DNA from: an uncultured Pelagibacteraceae bacterium
GTDB lineage: Bacteria; Pseudomonadota; Alphaproteobacteria; Pelagibacterales; Pelagibacteraceae
Length of the DNA: 64,000 nt
Reading direction: 5' to 3'
Assembly (NCBI GenBank): GCA_902595535.1
Contig: CACJQI010000001.1
Location: 1 to 64,000 of the forward strand
In this document: piece after piece, positions 41,429-50,097 of the stretch
Layout: each line of letters begins with the position of its first letter
How positions within the stretch are numbered: the stretch's first letter is position 1
Notes under the pieces: model-generated
What the model saw: only the letters and a program-made list of their open reading frames with translations
Told to the model about the DNA's origin: nothing
The model's database searches: none
Translations under genes and position numbers: made by a program

Positions 41429-44098
41429 TTAAATCATATTTCTTAATACGTATTGAAGTATGCCTCCATTTTTATAGTATTCTAATTCATTTTTAGTATC
41501 AATTCTGCATAAAGTTTTAATTTTTTTAATATCACCAGATGCATATTTGATTTCTAAACTTACCTCATCAGAAGGATTAACACCTTTTTCTAAACCAATA
41601 ACACTAATTAATTCAGATCCAACTAAATTTAAATTTTTTCTATTAATGCTATCTTTAAATTGTAATGGTAAAATTCCCATCCCTATTAAGTTAGACCTAT
41701 GAATTCGCTCAAAACTTTCAGCAATTACTGCTTTAACACCTAATAATTTAGTTCCTTTTGCAGCCCAGTCCCTAGAGGATCCTGTTCCATATTCTTTTCC
41801 ACCAATAACGACTAAATCAGTTCCTCTTTTTTTATATTCCACAACGGCATCATATACAGGCAACACTTTTTCTTCAGGATATAATTTTGTGAATCCGCCT
41901 TCAGTTCCTGGAGCCATTTCATTTCTAATTCTGATATTTGCAAATGTTCCTCTCATCATTACTTCATGATTTCCTCTTCTTGATCCGTATGAGTTATAAT
42001 CCTTTGGTAGAATTTGGTGCTCCATAAAATATTCTCCTGTAGGACTATCTTTTTGAATACTTCCTGCTGGTGATATATGATCTGTAGTAACCATATCTCC
42101 TAAAATTAATAAAGGTCTTGCATCTTTAATTGGTTTAAATCCCTCTGGTTGATCCGAAAGTTTGTCAAAGAATGGTGGTTTCTTTACATAAGTTGATCCT
42201 TCATCCCAATTATAAATACTACTTTCTTCAGTTTTGATTTTTTGCCACTGACTAGGTCCTTCAGAAATATTTGAATATCTTTGAATAAACATTTCTGCAT
42301 TTAAAGATACTTTCAAAGTATCTTCTATTTCTTCATTAGTTGGCCAAATATCTTTTAAATAAATATCATTTCCATCTTTGTCTTTACCCAGAGCATCTTT
42401 ATATAGATCAAATTCCATATGACCTGCTAAAGCATAAGCTACTACTAATGGTGGCGAAGCTAGGTAATTAGCTTTAATATGAGGAGAAATTCTTCCCTCA
42501 AAATTTCTATTTCCTGATAAAACTGATACCGCATATATATTTTCTTTTTGGATGGCATTTACAATATTTTCAGGTAGTGGACCTGAATTACCAATGCATG
42601 TCGTACAACCATAACCCACTAAATTAAAACCAAGTTTATCAAGGTAAGTGTTTAATCCAGCTTTTGCTAGGTAATCTGTAACTACTTGAGAGCCCGGTGC
42701 TAATGAAGTCTTTACCCAGGGCTTTACTTCTAATCCTAATTCAACAGCTTTTTTTGCAAGTAATCCAGCACCAATTAATACGTTAGGGTTAGATGTATTA
42801 GTGCAGGAAGTAATCGCTGCTATTAAAATTGATCCATCTTTAATTTCATAATCTGTATCAGAAACTTTTGAGATAGATTGATTTTTTCTACTTGTTGCTT
42901 CTTCAAAAACTTTTTTAAATGAAGTTGCTGCCTCTGTTAATAAAACTTTGTCTTGTGGTCTTTTAGGTCCTGAAATTGTAGGAACAACTGTATACATATC
43001 TAAAGATATAGTATCTGTAAATTCTATTTCATTGCTTGCCCATAAGCCTTGTTCTTTTGCATATTTTTCAACAATATCTACAGTGTGTTGATCTCTTCCT
43101 GAGAATTTTAAATACTTTAAAGTTTCATCATCTATTGGAAAGAATCCACATGTTGCCCCATACTCAGGTGCCATATTTGCAATTGTAGCTCTATCAGCTA
43201 ATGTTAGATTTTTTAAACCTTCTCCATAAAATTCAACAAATTTACCAACTACCCCTTTATCTCTTAACATTTTTACAACTGTCAAAACAAGATCTGTAGC
43301 TGTTGTGCCTTCTGGCATTTTATTTGTTACTTCAAAACCAATTACTTCTGGTATTAACATTGATATAGGTTGACCCAACATTCCTGCTTCTGCTTCAATT
43401 CCACCAACACCCCAACCTAATACTGACAATCCGTTGACCATTGTTGTATGACTGTCGGTGCCAACTAATGTATCTGGGAATAAATATTTTTCTCCTTCAA
43501 ATTCTTCAGACCAAACTACTTTTGAAAGATATTCTAAATTGACTTGGTGACAAATTCCTGTGCCTGGAGGGACTATTCTAAAATTATTAAAAGCTTGTTG
43601 TCCCCATTTTAAAAAAGAGTATCTTTCACCATTTCTCTCAAACTCAATATCTACATTTTTTTCAAAAGAATCTGAATTAGCTGATTTATCAACTTGTACC
43701 GAGTGATCTATGACTAAATCAACTACTGATAATGGGTTGATTGTGTTTGGATCTTTATTTTTATCTTTTACCGCCTCTCTCATTGCGGCTAAGTCAGCAA
43801 CAGCGGGAATACCTGTATAATCTTGAAGTAAAACTCTAGCAGGTCGATATGCAATTTCAGTATTTGATTTTTTTGATTTTAACCATTCTTTAATTGAATT
43901 AATTTGGTTTTTGTTTACCGATAGATCATCTTCGTATCTTAAAAGATTTTCTAATAAAACCTTTAACGACTTAGGAAGTTTAGAAATGCCAGTTAGGCCG
44001 TTTTGTTCTGCTTCTTTTAAAGAATAATATTTATATTCTTTATTATCGATTGAGATATTTTTTAGAGAATTATAAGAATTTTTTTTACCCGGTGTCAT
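41429..44098 (-). CDS. acnA: Aconitate hydratase A
   Basis: This 889-residue aconitase isomerises citrate and isocitrate in the TCA cycle. The 4Fe-4S cysteines are in AITSCTNTSNPN and VGYGCTTCIGNSG. The substrate loops PGTGICHQVNLEYL, VGTDSHTTMVNGL and GKEYGTGSSRDWAAKG are exact family motifs. The length is that of bacterial AcnA. It is followed by the YfgM-like gene two bases downstream and starts after a LysE-type gene with no space. A dedicated promoter is not obvious. Confidence 0.98.
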   Translation of the reverse strand: MTPGKKNSYNSLKNISIDNKEYKYYSLKEAEQNGLTGISKLPKSLKVLLENLLRYEDDLSVNKNQINSIKEWLKSKKSNTEIAYRPARVLLQDYTGIPAVADLAAMREAVKDKNKDPNTINPLSVVDLVIDHSVQVDKSANSDSFEKNVDIEFERNGERYSFLKWGQQAFNNFRIVPPGTGICHQVNLEYLSKVVWSEEFEGEKYLFPDTLVGTDSHTTMVNGLSVLGWGVGGIEAEAGMLGQPISMLIPEVIGFEVTNKMPEGTTATDLVLTVVKMLRDKGVVGKFVEFYGEGLKNLTLADRATIANMAPEYGATCGFFPIDDETLKYLKFSGRDQHTVDIVEKYAKEQGLWASNEIEFTDTISLDMYTVVPTISGPKRPQDKVLLTEAATSFKKVFEEATSRKNQSISKVSDTDYEIKDGSILIAAITSCTNTSNPNVLIGAGLLAKKAVELGLEVKPWVKTSLAPGSQVVTDYLAKAGLNTYLDKLGFNLVGYGCTTCIGNSGPLPENIVNAIQKENIYAVSVLSGNRNFEGRISPHIKANYLASPPLVVAYALAGHMEFDLYKDALGKDKDGNDIYLKDIWPTNEEIEDTLKVSLNAEMFIQRYSNISEGPSQWQKIKTEESSIYNWDEGSTYVKKPPFFDKLSDQPEGFKPIKDARPLLILGDMVTTDHISPAGSIQKDSPTGEYFMEHQILPKDYNSYGSRRGNHEVMMRGTFANIRIRNEMAPGTEGGFTKLYPEEKVLPVYDAVVEYKKRGTDLVVIGGKEYGTGSSRDWAAKGTKLLGVKAVIAESFERIHRSNLIGMGILPLQFKDSINRKNLNLVGSELISVIGLEKGVNPSDEVSLEIKYASGDIKKIKTLCRIDTKNELEYYKNGGILQYVLRNMI

Positions 44099-44099
44099 A

Positions 44100-44693
44100 T
44101 TATAAATAAAAAGTTATTATGCTTAATAAAAGAAGCAGTGACATAACATAATTAAAATAATTAATAAATTTCTGATTTGTCGCAAATTTCCTAAGAAATT
44201 TACCCATAAACGTCCAAAGGGTAATACTTGTGACTGAAACTAGTAATGCAAGAACTAGAATTTGAATCGTATAATTCACAAAGTTCTCTCCTGGATTTAT
44301 ATAAGTAGAAACAACAATTACTGCTGCAATCACTCCCTTTGGATTTAAAAATTGAAAAATAAAAGTTTCTATAAATTTAACAGGATTTTTATTTTTGTTT
44401 TCTTGTTTTGTAGATCCTGAAAATGAAATCTTATAAGCTAAATAAATTAAAAATAATGTTCCAAGATATTTTAGTATCTCCTGAACTAGTGGATATAATT
44501 TAAATACATTTATTAACCCTAAAGCTAAACACAATAAAAGAAAGGGGAAACCTAAAGTAACTCCAACAATATGCGGAAGTGTTCTTTTAATTCCAAAATT
44601 AAATCCAGAATAAAATGCTACAAAATTATTTGGTCCTGGCGTGAATGCAGCAACTATTCCAAACAACGTAATTGATAAAATTTCTGGATGCAT
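44100..44693 (-). CDS. LysE/RhtB family exporter
   Basis: This 197-residue membrane protein has the N-terminal LysE-family motif FTPGPNNFVAFYSGFNFGIKR (G-P-N in the first loop) and about six hydrophobic helices. The second helix contains GFPFLLLCLALGLI. Members export amino acids or homoserine lactones; the substrate cannot be read from the sequence. It sits between csaA and acnA, a few bases from each, in a co-directional string with no pathway link. Confidence 0.85.
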   Translation of the reverse strand: MHPEILSITLFGIVAAFTPGPNNFVAFYSGFNFGIKRTLPHIVGVTLGFPFLLLCLALGLINVFKLYPLVQEILKYLGTLFLIYLAYKISFSGSTKQENKNKNPVKFIETFIFQFLNPKGVIAAVIVVSTYINPGENFVNYTIQILVLALLVSVTSITLWTFMGKFLRKFATNQKFINYFNYVMSLLLLLSIITFYL

Positions 44694-44695
44694 TA

Positions 44696-45037
44696 TTAAG
44701 CAATTGGTAAGCCATTCTCTGACTTTTGAGATGGATGAACTAATATAACTTTTCCCTCTTTATCTATAGATCCTAAAATCAATACTTGAGACACAACACC
44801 AGCAATATTTTTTTCAGCAAAATTACATACTCCAATTACTTGTTTTCCTTTGAGATTTTCTTCATTGTAATAATGAGTAATTTGAGCAGATGATTGTTTA
44901 ATTCCAATCTCTTCACCAAAGTCAACTTCAACAACTAGTGATGGTTTTCTAGCTTTTTCATTTTTCTTAACAGAGATAACTGTACCAACACGAATGTCCA
45001 CTTTGTCAAAAATATCATATGTAATTTGTTCTTTCAT
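44696..45037 (-). CDS. csaA: CsaA-like tRNA-binding protein
   Basis: This 113-residue protein is a stand-alone tRNA-binding OB-fold of the CsaA type. Key elements are DKVDIRVGTVISVKKNEKARKPSL, GIKQSSAQITHYY and KQVIGVCNFAEKNIAG, with the C-terminal EGKVILVHPSQKSENGLPIA. CsaA has been described as a secretion chaperone and binds tRNA; the in vivo role in SAR11 is unknown. It diverges from the ArgE-like gene with only 18 bases between start codons, so the two promoters must overlap. Confidence 0.92.
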   Translation of the reverse strand: MKEQITYDIFDKVDIRVGTVISVKKNEKARKPSLVVEVDFGEEIGIKQSSAQITHYYNEENLKGKQVIGVCNFAEKNIAGVVSQVLILGSIDKEGKVILVHPSQKSENGLPIA

Positions 45038-45055
45038 ATAATTAATATATAATGG

Positions 45056-46255
45056 ATGAAAAATATGAGTACAGAAAATAATTCAGAACTTTTATATAAT
45101 AATTCTATTAAAATTTTAACAGACCTAATTGGTTTTAAAACTATATCTGGTGAAGATAACACTGCTTTAATTGATTACTGTGATGATATCTTAAAAAAAT
45201 TAGGTGCTACTTCTTTTAGAACATATGATGATGAAAAAAAAAGAGTAAATCTATTTGCGACTCTTAAAGCTAAAAATTCAAATAATAAAAAACCAATAAT
45301 TTTATCAGGACATACTGATGTTGTTCCAGTTTCAAAAGGTTGGAGCTCAGATCCTTTTACTGCAACAATTAGAGAAGATAAATTATATGGAAGAGGTTCA
45401 TGCGATATGAAAGGTTTTATTGCATGTGCTTTAGCTTATGCTCCTATTTATTCAAAATCAAATTTAGATAGAGATATTCACTTTTCCTTTACATTTGATG
45501 AGGAAACAGCATGTATAGGAGCTCCTATATTAATTAAAGAATTAAAAAGAAGAAATATTAGAGATGGCATTTGTATAGTTGGCGAACCAACTAATATGAA
45601 AATTATTGATGCACATAAGGGATGCTACGAGTACACAACTTATTTTAAAGGTTTAGCAGGACATAGTTCAGCACCTCATAAAGGTGTAAGCGCTGTTGAA
45701 TACGCATCAAGATATGTAAATAAATTAATTGAATTAAGAGAAAAACTTAAAGAAAGAGAGCCCAAAGAATCTATATTTGATCCACCTCACTCTACACTAT
45801 CAATTGGTGGAGTATTTGGCGGTATAGCTCACAATGTAATAGCAGATAAATGTCATGTTAATTGGGAAACAAGACCTGTTGTAAAAGAAGATGGTATATT
45901 TTTAAATCAGGAAATAGATAAATTTGCAAACGAAGTTTTGCTTCCAGATATGAAAAAAGTTTTTCCAGATGCTTCAATAGAAAAAAAAATTATAGGTGAA
46001 ATAATTGGATTTGATAGAGAGGATAAATCAGATGCTTGTGAATTTATCTCAAGCTTAACAGGTGACAATTCAAGACAAGTTGTTTCCTTTGGAACTGAAG
46101 CAGGCTTGTATCAAGAAATAGGAATTAGTACAGTTGTGTGTGGCCCTGGATCAATTGAACAAGCTCATAAAATTGATGAATTTATAGTTTTAGATGAACT
46201 TAAAAAATGTATTCATCTCCTAGACGGTATTAAAAATAAGTCTATTACGAATTAA
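45056..46255 (+). CDS. argE: Acetylornithine deacetylase-like M20 peptidase
   Basis: This 399-residue M20-family metalloenzyme has zinc-ligand motifs SGHTDVVPVSKGW, YGRGSCDMKGFIA and FTFDEETACIGAP, plus the dimerisation domain beginning at DAHKGCYEYTTYFKG. The second half GTEAGLYQEIGIS and PGSIEQAHKIDEF carry the last ligands. This is the pattern of ArgE-type N-acetylornithine deacetylase, which releases ornithine. A second in-frame ATG lies nine bases after the first. The gene is isolated on its strand and overlaps an aldehyde dehydrogenase end by four bases. Confidence 0.85.
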   Translation: MKNMSTENNSELLYNNSIKILTDLIGFKTISGEDNTALIDYCDDILKKLGATSFRTYDDEKKRVNLFATLKAKNSNNKKPIILSGHTDVVPVSKGWSSDPFTATIREDKLYGRGSCDMKGFIACALAYAPIYSKSNLDRDIHFSFTFDEETACIGAPILIKELKRRNIRDGICIVGEPTNMKIIDAHKGCYEYTTYFKGLAGHSSAPHKGVSAVEYASRYVNKLIELREKLKEREPKESIFDPPHSTLSIGGVFGGIAHNVIADKCHVNWETRPVVKEDGIFLNQEIDKFANEVLLPDMKKVFPDASIEKKIIGEIIGFDREDKSDACEFISSLTGDNSRQVVSFGTEAGLYQEIGISTVVCGPGSIEQAHKIDEFIVLDELKKCIHLLDGIKNKSITN

Positions 46256-47688
46256 TTGTTCCAACCACTAACAGCTTTGACCTCTAGGAATTCCTCTAGA
46301 CCAAGTTTACCAGCTTCACGACCAATACCTGAATGTTTATATCCACCAAAAGGTGCATCTGGTGCTAATCCTGCGCCGTTTATATCAACCATTCCAGATC
46401 TTAGTCTTCTTGCAACTCTATTAGCTTTTTCTTGATCTTGAGTTTGAATAAAATTCAAAAGTCCATAAGGAGTATCATTTGCAATTGCAATTGCTTCATC
46501 CTCTGTTTCAAATGGTATAATCGACAATACAGGTCCAAAAATTTCAGTTCTTGCAATCTGCATCTTATTATTAACATCTGCAAAAGCTGTCGGTTTTACA
46601 AAATATCCTTTATCTAAACCATCTGGTTTACCAGTTCCACCAGCAACTAATTTTGCTCCCTCATCAATTCCAACTTGAATTAATGATTGAATTTTATCAA
46701 ATTGAGTTTTCGATACCACCGGTCCAATGTGATCACCTTCTTTAGTTGCAACATCAACTTTCATTGAGTTAGCAAATTTTTTTACTCTCTCAACTGTCTC
46801 GTCATAAATAGATTTTTCGACTAACATTCTTGTTGGAGCATTACATGACTGTCCGGTATTTCTAAAACATCTTAAAGCACCTCTTTCAACTGCCTCTGCA
46901 TCGGCATCTTTAAAGATTATATTGGCACCCTTTCCTCCCAATTCTAAACTTACTCTTTTAAAATCATTCGCCGCATTTTGTGATATTAAAGCTCCTGCTC
47001 TAGTTGAGCCAGTAAAAGAAATCATATTTACATCTGGATGACTTGTTAAAGCATTTCCAGTCACAGCTCCATCTCCATTCACCAAATTAAAAACACCTTT
47101 TGGTAAATTTATTTCATCAATCATTTCAGCTAATATCATTGATGATAATGGAGCAATCTCAGAAGGTTTAAGCACCATTGTACAACCTGTTGCAATCGCT
47201 GGTATTACTTTAAGACAAACTTGGTTCATTGGCCAATTCCATGGTGTAATTAACGCACAAACACCTTTTGGCTCATGTAAAATATTGTTATTAGGAGCAT
47301 GATCTCCTAAAATTTTTTCAAAAGTAAATTCTTTTAAAACTTTAATATAAGATTTAATATGGCTAGCACCAGTTCCAGCTTGTAGCTGAGTTGAAAAATC
47401 AATCGGTGCACCCATTTCTAATGATATAGCTTTAGCCATATCTGCCCATCTTTTTTTGTAAAGATCATATAGAGCTTCAAGATATTTTAATCTTTCTTCT
47501 TTTGAAGAAAATGCCCAAGTTTCAAAGGCTTTTGTTGCTGCACTTACCGCATCATTAACATCCTCAACTCCTCCTAAAGAAATTACTGCGCAATCTTCTT
47601 CAGTTGAAGGATCAATTACTTTAATGTCACTAGGTTTTTTTGGTGAGACCCATTCCCCATTGATATAAAATTTTTTTTTATCTAACAT
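46252..47688 (-). CDS. NAD(P)-dependent aldehyde dehydrogenase
   Basis: This 478-residue aldehyde dehydrogenase has the glutamate in SLELGGKGANII and the catalytic cysteine in NTGQSCNAPTRM, with ALITPWNWPMNQ and the C-terminal PFGGYKHSGIGREAG. It is closest in form to broad-range aldehyde or aminobutyraldehyde dehydrogenases. It follows an agmatinase-family gene by 20 bases, so a role in polyamine or guanidino-compound breakdown is plausible. The exact aldehyde is not determinable from the sequence. Confidence 0.92.
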   Translation of the reverse strand: MLDKKKFYINGEWVSPKKPSDIKVIDPSTEEDCAVISLGGVEDVNDAVSAATKAFETWAFSSKEERLKYLEALYDLYKKRWADMAKAISLEMGAPIDFSTQLQAGTGASHIKSYIKVLKEFTFEKILGDHAPNNNILHEPKGVCALITPWNWPMNQVCLKVIPAIATGCTMVLKPSEIAPLSSMILAEMIDEINLPKGVFNLVNGDGAVTGNALTSHPDVNMISFTGSTRAGALISQNAANDFKRVSLELGGKGANIIFKDADAEAVERGALRCFRNTGQSCNAPTRMLVEKSIYDETVERVKKFANSMKVDVATKEGDHIGPVVSKTQFDKIQSLIQVGIDEGAKLVAGGTGKPDGLDKGYFVKPTAFADVNNKMQIARTEIFGPVLSIIPFETEDEAIAIANDTPYGLLNFIQTQDQEKANRVARRLRSGMVDINGAGLAPDAPFGGYKHSGIGREAGKLGLEEFLEVKAVSGWNN

Positions 47689-47708
47689 TTCTTATAACTA
47701 TCCTTTCT

Positions 47709-48668
47709 CTATGATTTTGCAAATAAATTTGTAAGTTCATAAACAATTGTTGCTGCAGCTAATGAGGTTACCTCTGCATGATCATAAGCTGGTGAAACTT
47801 CAACTACATCTGCTGAAACTAAATTTAATCCAGATAATCCTCTTAGAACATTAACCATTTCTCTTGTGGTCATTCCTGCTATTTCTGGTGTACCTGTTCC
47901 AGGAGCAAAAGCTGGATCAAGAACATCAATATCAATTGATAAATATAAAGGATTATCACCTACTCTTTTTCTAATTCTTTCAGCAATTTTGTCAGTGCCT
48001 TCAATTTGAAAATCATCACAGTGAATGATTTTAAACCCAAAGCTTTCATCATTTTTTATATCATCTCTACTATAAAGTGGACCTCTAATACCCACATGCA
48101 TAGATGCATCATCTAAAAATAAACCCTCTTCTCTAGCCCTTCTAAAGGGGGTCCCGTGTGTGTAGGGAGCTCCAAAATAAGTATCCCAAGTATCTAAATG
48201 AGCATCAAAATGAACTAGCGCTACAGGTCCATTACATTTTTTATTAATCGCTCTTAATAATGGTACTGCGATTGTATGATCTCCACCTAAACTAATTATG
48301 CCACCTACTTTATTTAATAAATCAGTTGCACCAACCTCAATTTGTTTTATGGCTTCATCAATACTAAAAGGATTACAGGTAATATCACCAGCGTCTGCTA
48401 CTTGTTGAACTTTAAAGGGTTCAACATCATAACTTGGATGATAATTGGTTCTTAAATGTCTTGAAGCTTGTCGAATACTTTGTGGACCAAATCTAGCACC
48501 TGGTCTGTAACTTGTGCCAGCATCAAATGGAACTCCTACTATTGCAACATCACAACTTTCAACATCTCTAAGTTCCGGTAATCTCGCAAATGTGGAGGGT
48601 CCTGCAAATCTAGGAACTTTTGTGCCACTTACAGGCTGAATAGGATTTTTATTTCTATCTTTTTTCAT
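47709..48668 (-). CDS. speB: Agmatinase/guanidinobutyrase family ureohydrolase
   Basis: This 319-residue ureohydrolase splits urea from a guanidino compound using two manganese ions. Metal motifs are SLGGDHTIAVPLL, LVHFDAHLDTWD and SIDIDVLDPAFAPGTGTPE, all intact. Agmatine, guanidinobutyrate and other guanidino acids are possible substrates, as family members differ only in a few loops. It heads a two-gene unit with an aldehyde dehydrogenase, which would handle a downstream aldehyde. It diverges from an exported putative metalloprotease. Confidence 0.88.
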   Translation of the reverse strand: MKKDRNKNPIQPVSGTKVPRFAGPSTFARLPELRDVESCDVAIVGVPFDAGTSYRPGARFGPQSIRQASRHLRTNYHPSYDVEPFKVQQVADAGDITCNPFSIDEAIKQIEVGATDLLNKVGGIISLGGDHTIAVPLLRAINKKCNGPVALVHFDAHLDTWDTYFGAPYTHGTPFRRAREEGLFLDDASMHVGIRGPLYSRDDIKNDESFGFKIIHCDDFQIEGTDKIAERIRKRVGDNPLYLSIDIDVLDPAFAPGTGTPEIAGMTTREMVNVLRGLSGLNLVSADVVEVSPAYDHAEVTSLAAATIVYELTNLFAKS

Positions 48669-48724
48669 TTATAAACAAAATGTACCACATTCTTTTTAAA
48701 TCGAATATCATCTAAATTAAAATT

Positions 48725-49447
48725 ATGAGGATATTTAAGGTCATTTTAATATCATTTTTTTTAATAACTTCAGCAAATTCTAATTCTATTTATAATCTAA
48801 TCAAAATCCCAAATTTAGAAATCTATGAACTTAAAACTCCAAATAAACTTAAATATTTTTATGCAACTAAACCCTTTAGACTTGGTATTCAAAAAAATAT
48901 AGCTTGCAACAACTCAGACAAGAAAACTTATGATGAAAAATACCAAATAATATCTAACAATTTAAAACGATATTCAAAAGAATTTTTAAGAAAAATAAAT
49001 CTTAAATATATTGTCATGTGTGAAAACCTATCTATTTCAGGAATAAATACAGCTGGCATTCCAGATCATGTAATGAAAACATTAATTATAGATCTGAAAT
49101 TTAATGAAAAATATTTTGAAAGAGTAATTCACCACGAGTTATTTCATATTATCAACGATGGTTTTAAAGATTTATTTGATGAGGATGAATGGAAAAAATT
49201 TAATGAGACTAACTTTAAATATGCAGATTGTTCTACTTGTTCAAAAAAATTAGGATTAGATACTTACACAAACACTGAGGGTTTTTTTACGGAATATTCA
49301 ATGACAATTCCATCTGAAGATATGGCTGAAGTATATTCTCATTTAATAATTGGGAATTATGAAATTTCAGATGATAAAATTTTAAATAAAAAAATTCAAT
49401 TTATCAAAGATAAATTAAAAGAAATTGATAATACTTTTATATTTTAA
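48725..49447 (+). CDS. Exported putative zinc metallopeptidase
   Basis: This 240-residue protein has a signal peptide (MRIFKVILISFFLITSANS) and an HExxH zinc motif, VIHHELFHII (His137, Glu138, His141). A glutamate-rich segment about 55 residues later (PSEDMAEVYSHL) could provide the third ligand, as in gluzincins. Four cysteines occur, including a CSTCSK pair. The family is unknown to me. It stands two bases before a cyclophilin gene, so it may act with it in periplasmic protein handling; that is inference. Confidence 0.7.
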   Translation: MRIFKVILISFFLITSANSNSIYNLIKIPNLEIYELKTPNKLKYFYATKPFRLGIQKNIACNNSDKKTYDEKYQIISNNLKRYSKEFLRKINLKYIVMCENLSISGINTAGIPDHVMKTLIIDLKFNEKYFERVIHHELFHIINDGFKDLFDEDEWKKFNETNFKYADCSTCSKKLGLDTYTNTEGFFTEYSMTIPSEDMAEVYSHLIIGNYEISDDKILNKKIQFIKDKLKEIDNTFIF

Positions 49448-49449
49448 GC

Positions 49450-50094
49450 ATGATAAAAAAAGTTAAAGCTTCATTACATGAAAAATTAATTTTTATTTTT
49501 TTAATACTACTTGGAGTTTTTACTTTAAGTTTTACTATTATTGTAAAAAATAAGTGTTTATTTGTAAAAAATTTTGATCCACAAGAAATTAATTTTGAAA
49601 AACCAAAAAATATTGTTGTCCTTAATTCTGAATGTGGAAATGTTATCATTGAACTCTATCCTGAAATATCTCCAAATGGAGTTGAGAGATTTAAAAAATT
49701 AATTAATTTAAAAGCATACGATAATGTTGCTTTTCACAGAGTAATTAAAGATAAACTGGTTCAAGCTGGGGATCTTGAGTTTGGTAGAAAAAATCAATTA
49801 GATTATGGAAAAATTGGAACTGGAAAATCAGGTTTTGGAACTATTAAATCAGAGATTGAGGCTGAGTTTAATTTTGAAAGAGGTTCAGTTGGTTTAGCGA
49901 GAACCTTTAAATATAATACTGAAGATAGTCAGTTTTTTATAATTCTTGATGATGAGCCGTTATTTGAAGGCGAATATACTCCTATTGGAAAGGTGATTTA
50001 TGGTATTAAAGTGTTAGAAAAAATTAGATACTCTCATAGATCTGAATATGTCCTTAGACCTGATTTTATAAATACAGTTAGAATGTTTAAGTAA
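49450..50094 (+). CDS. Membrane-anchored cyclophilin-type prolyl isomerase
   Basis: This 214-residue protein has an N-terminal membrane anchor (FIFLILLGVFTLSFTIIV) and a cyclophilin domain from about residue 50. Family motifs are VIIELYPEISPNGVERFKKL, AFHRVIKDKLVQAGD, GSVGLARTF and SQFFIILDDEPLFEGEYTPIGKV. It should assist folding of exported proteins through prolyl cis-trans isomerisation. It follows the putative metalloprotease by two bases and ends three bases from the oppositely oriented fatty-acid oxidation gene. Confidence 0.9.
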   Translation: MIKKVKASLHEKLIFIFLILLGVFTLSFTIIVKNKCLFVKNFDPQEINFEKPKNIVVLNSECGNVIIELYPEISPNGVERFKKLINLKAYDNVAFHRVIKDKLVQAGDLEFGRKNQLDYGKIGTGKSGFGTIKSEIEAEFNFERGSVGLARTFKYNTEDSQFFIILDDEPLFEGEYTPIGKVIYGIKVLEKIRYSHRSEYVLRPDFINTVRMFK

Positions 50095-50097
50095 AAA

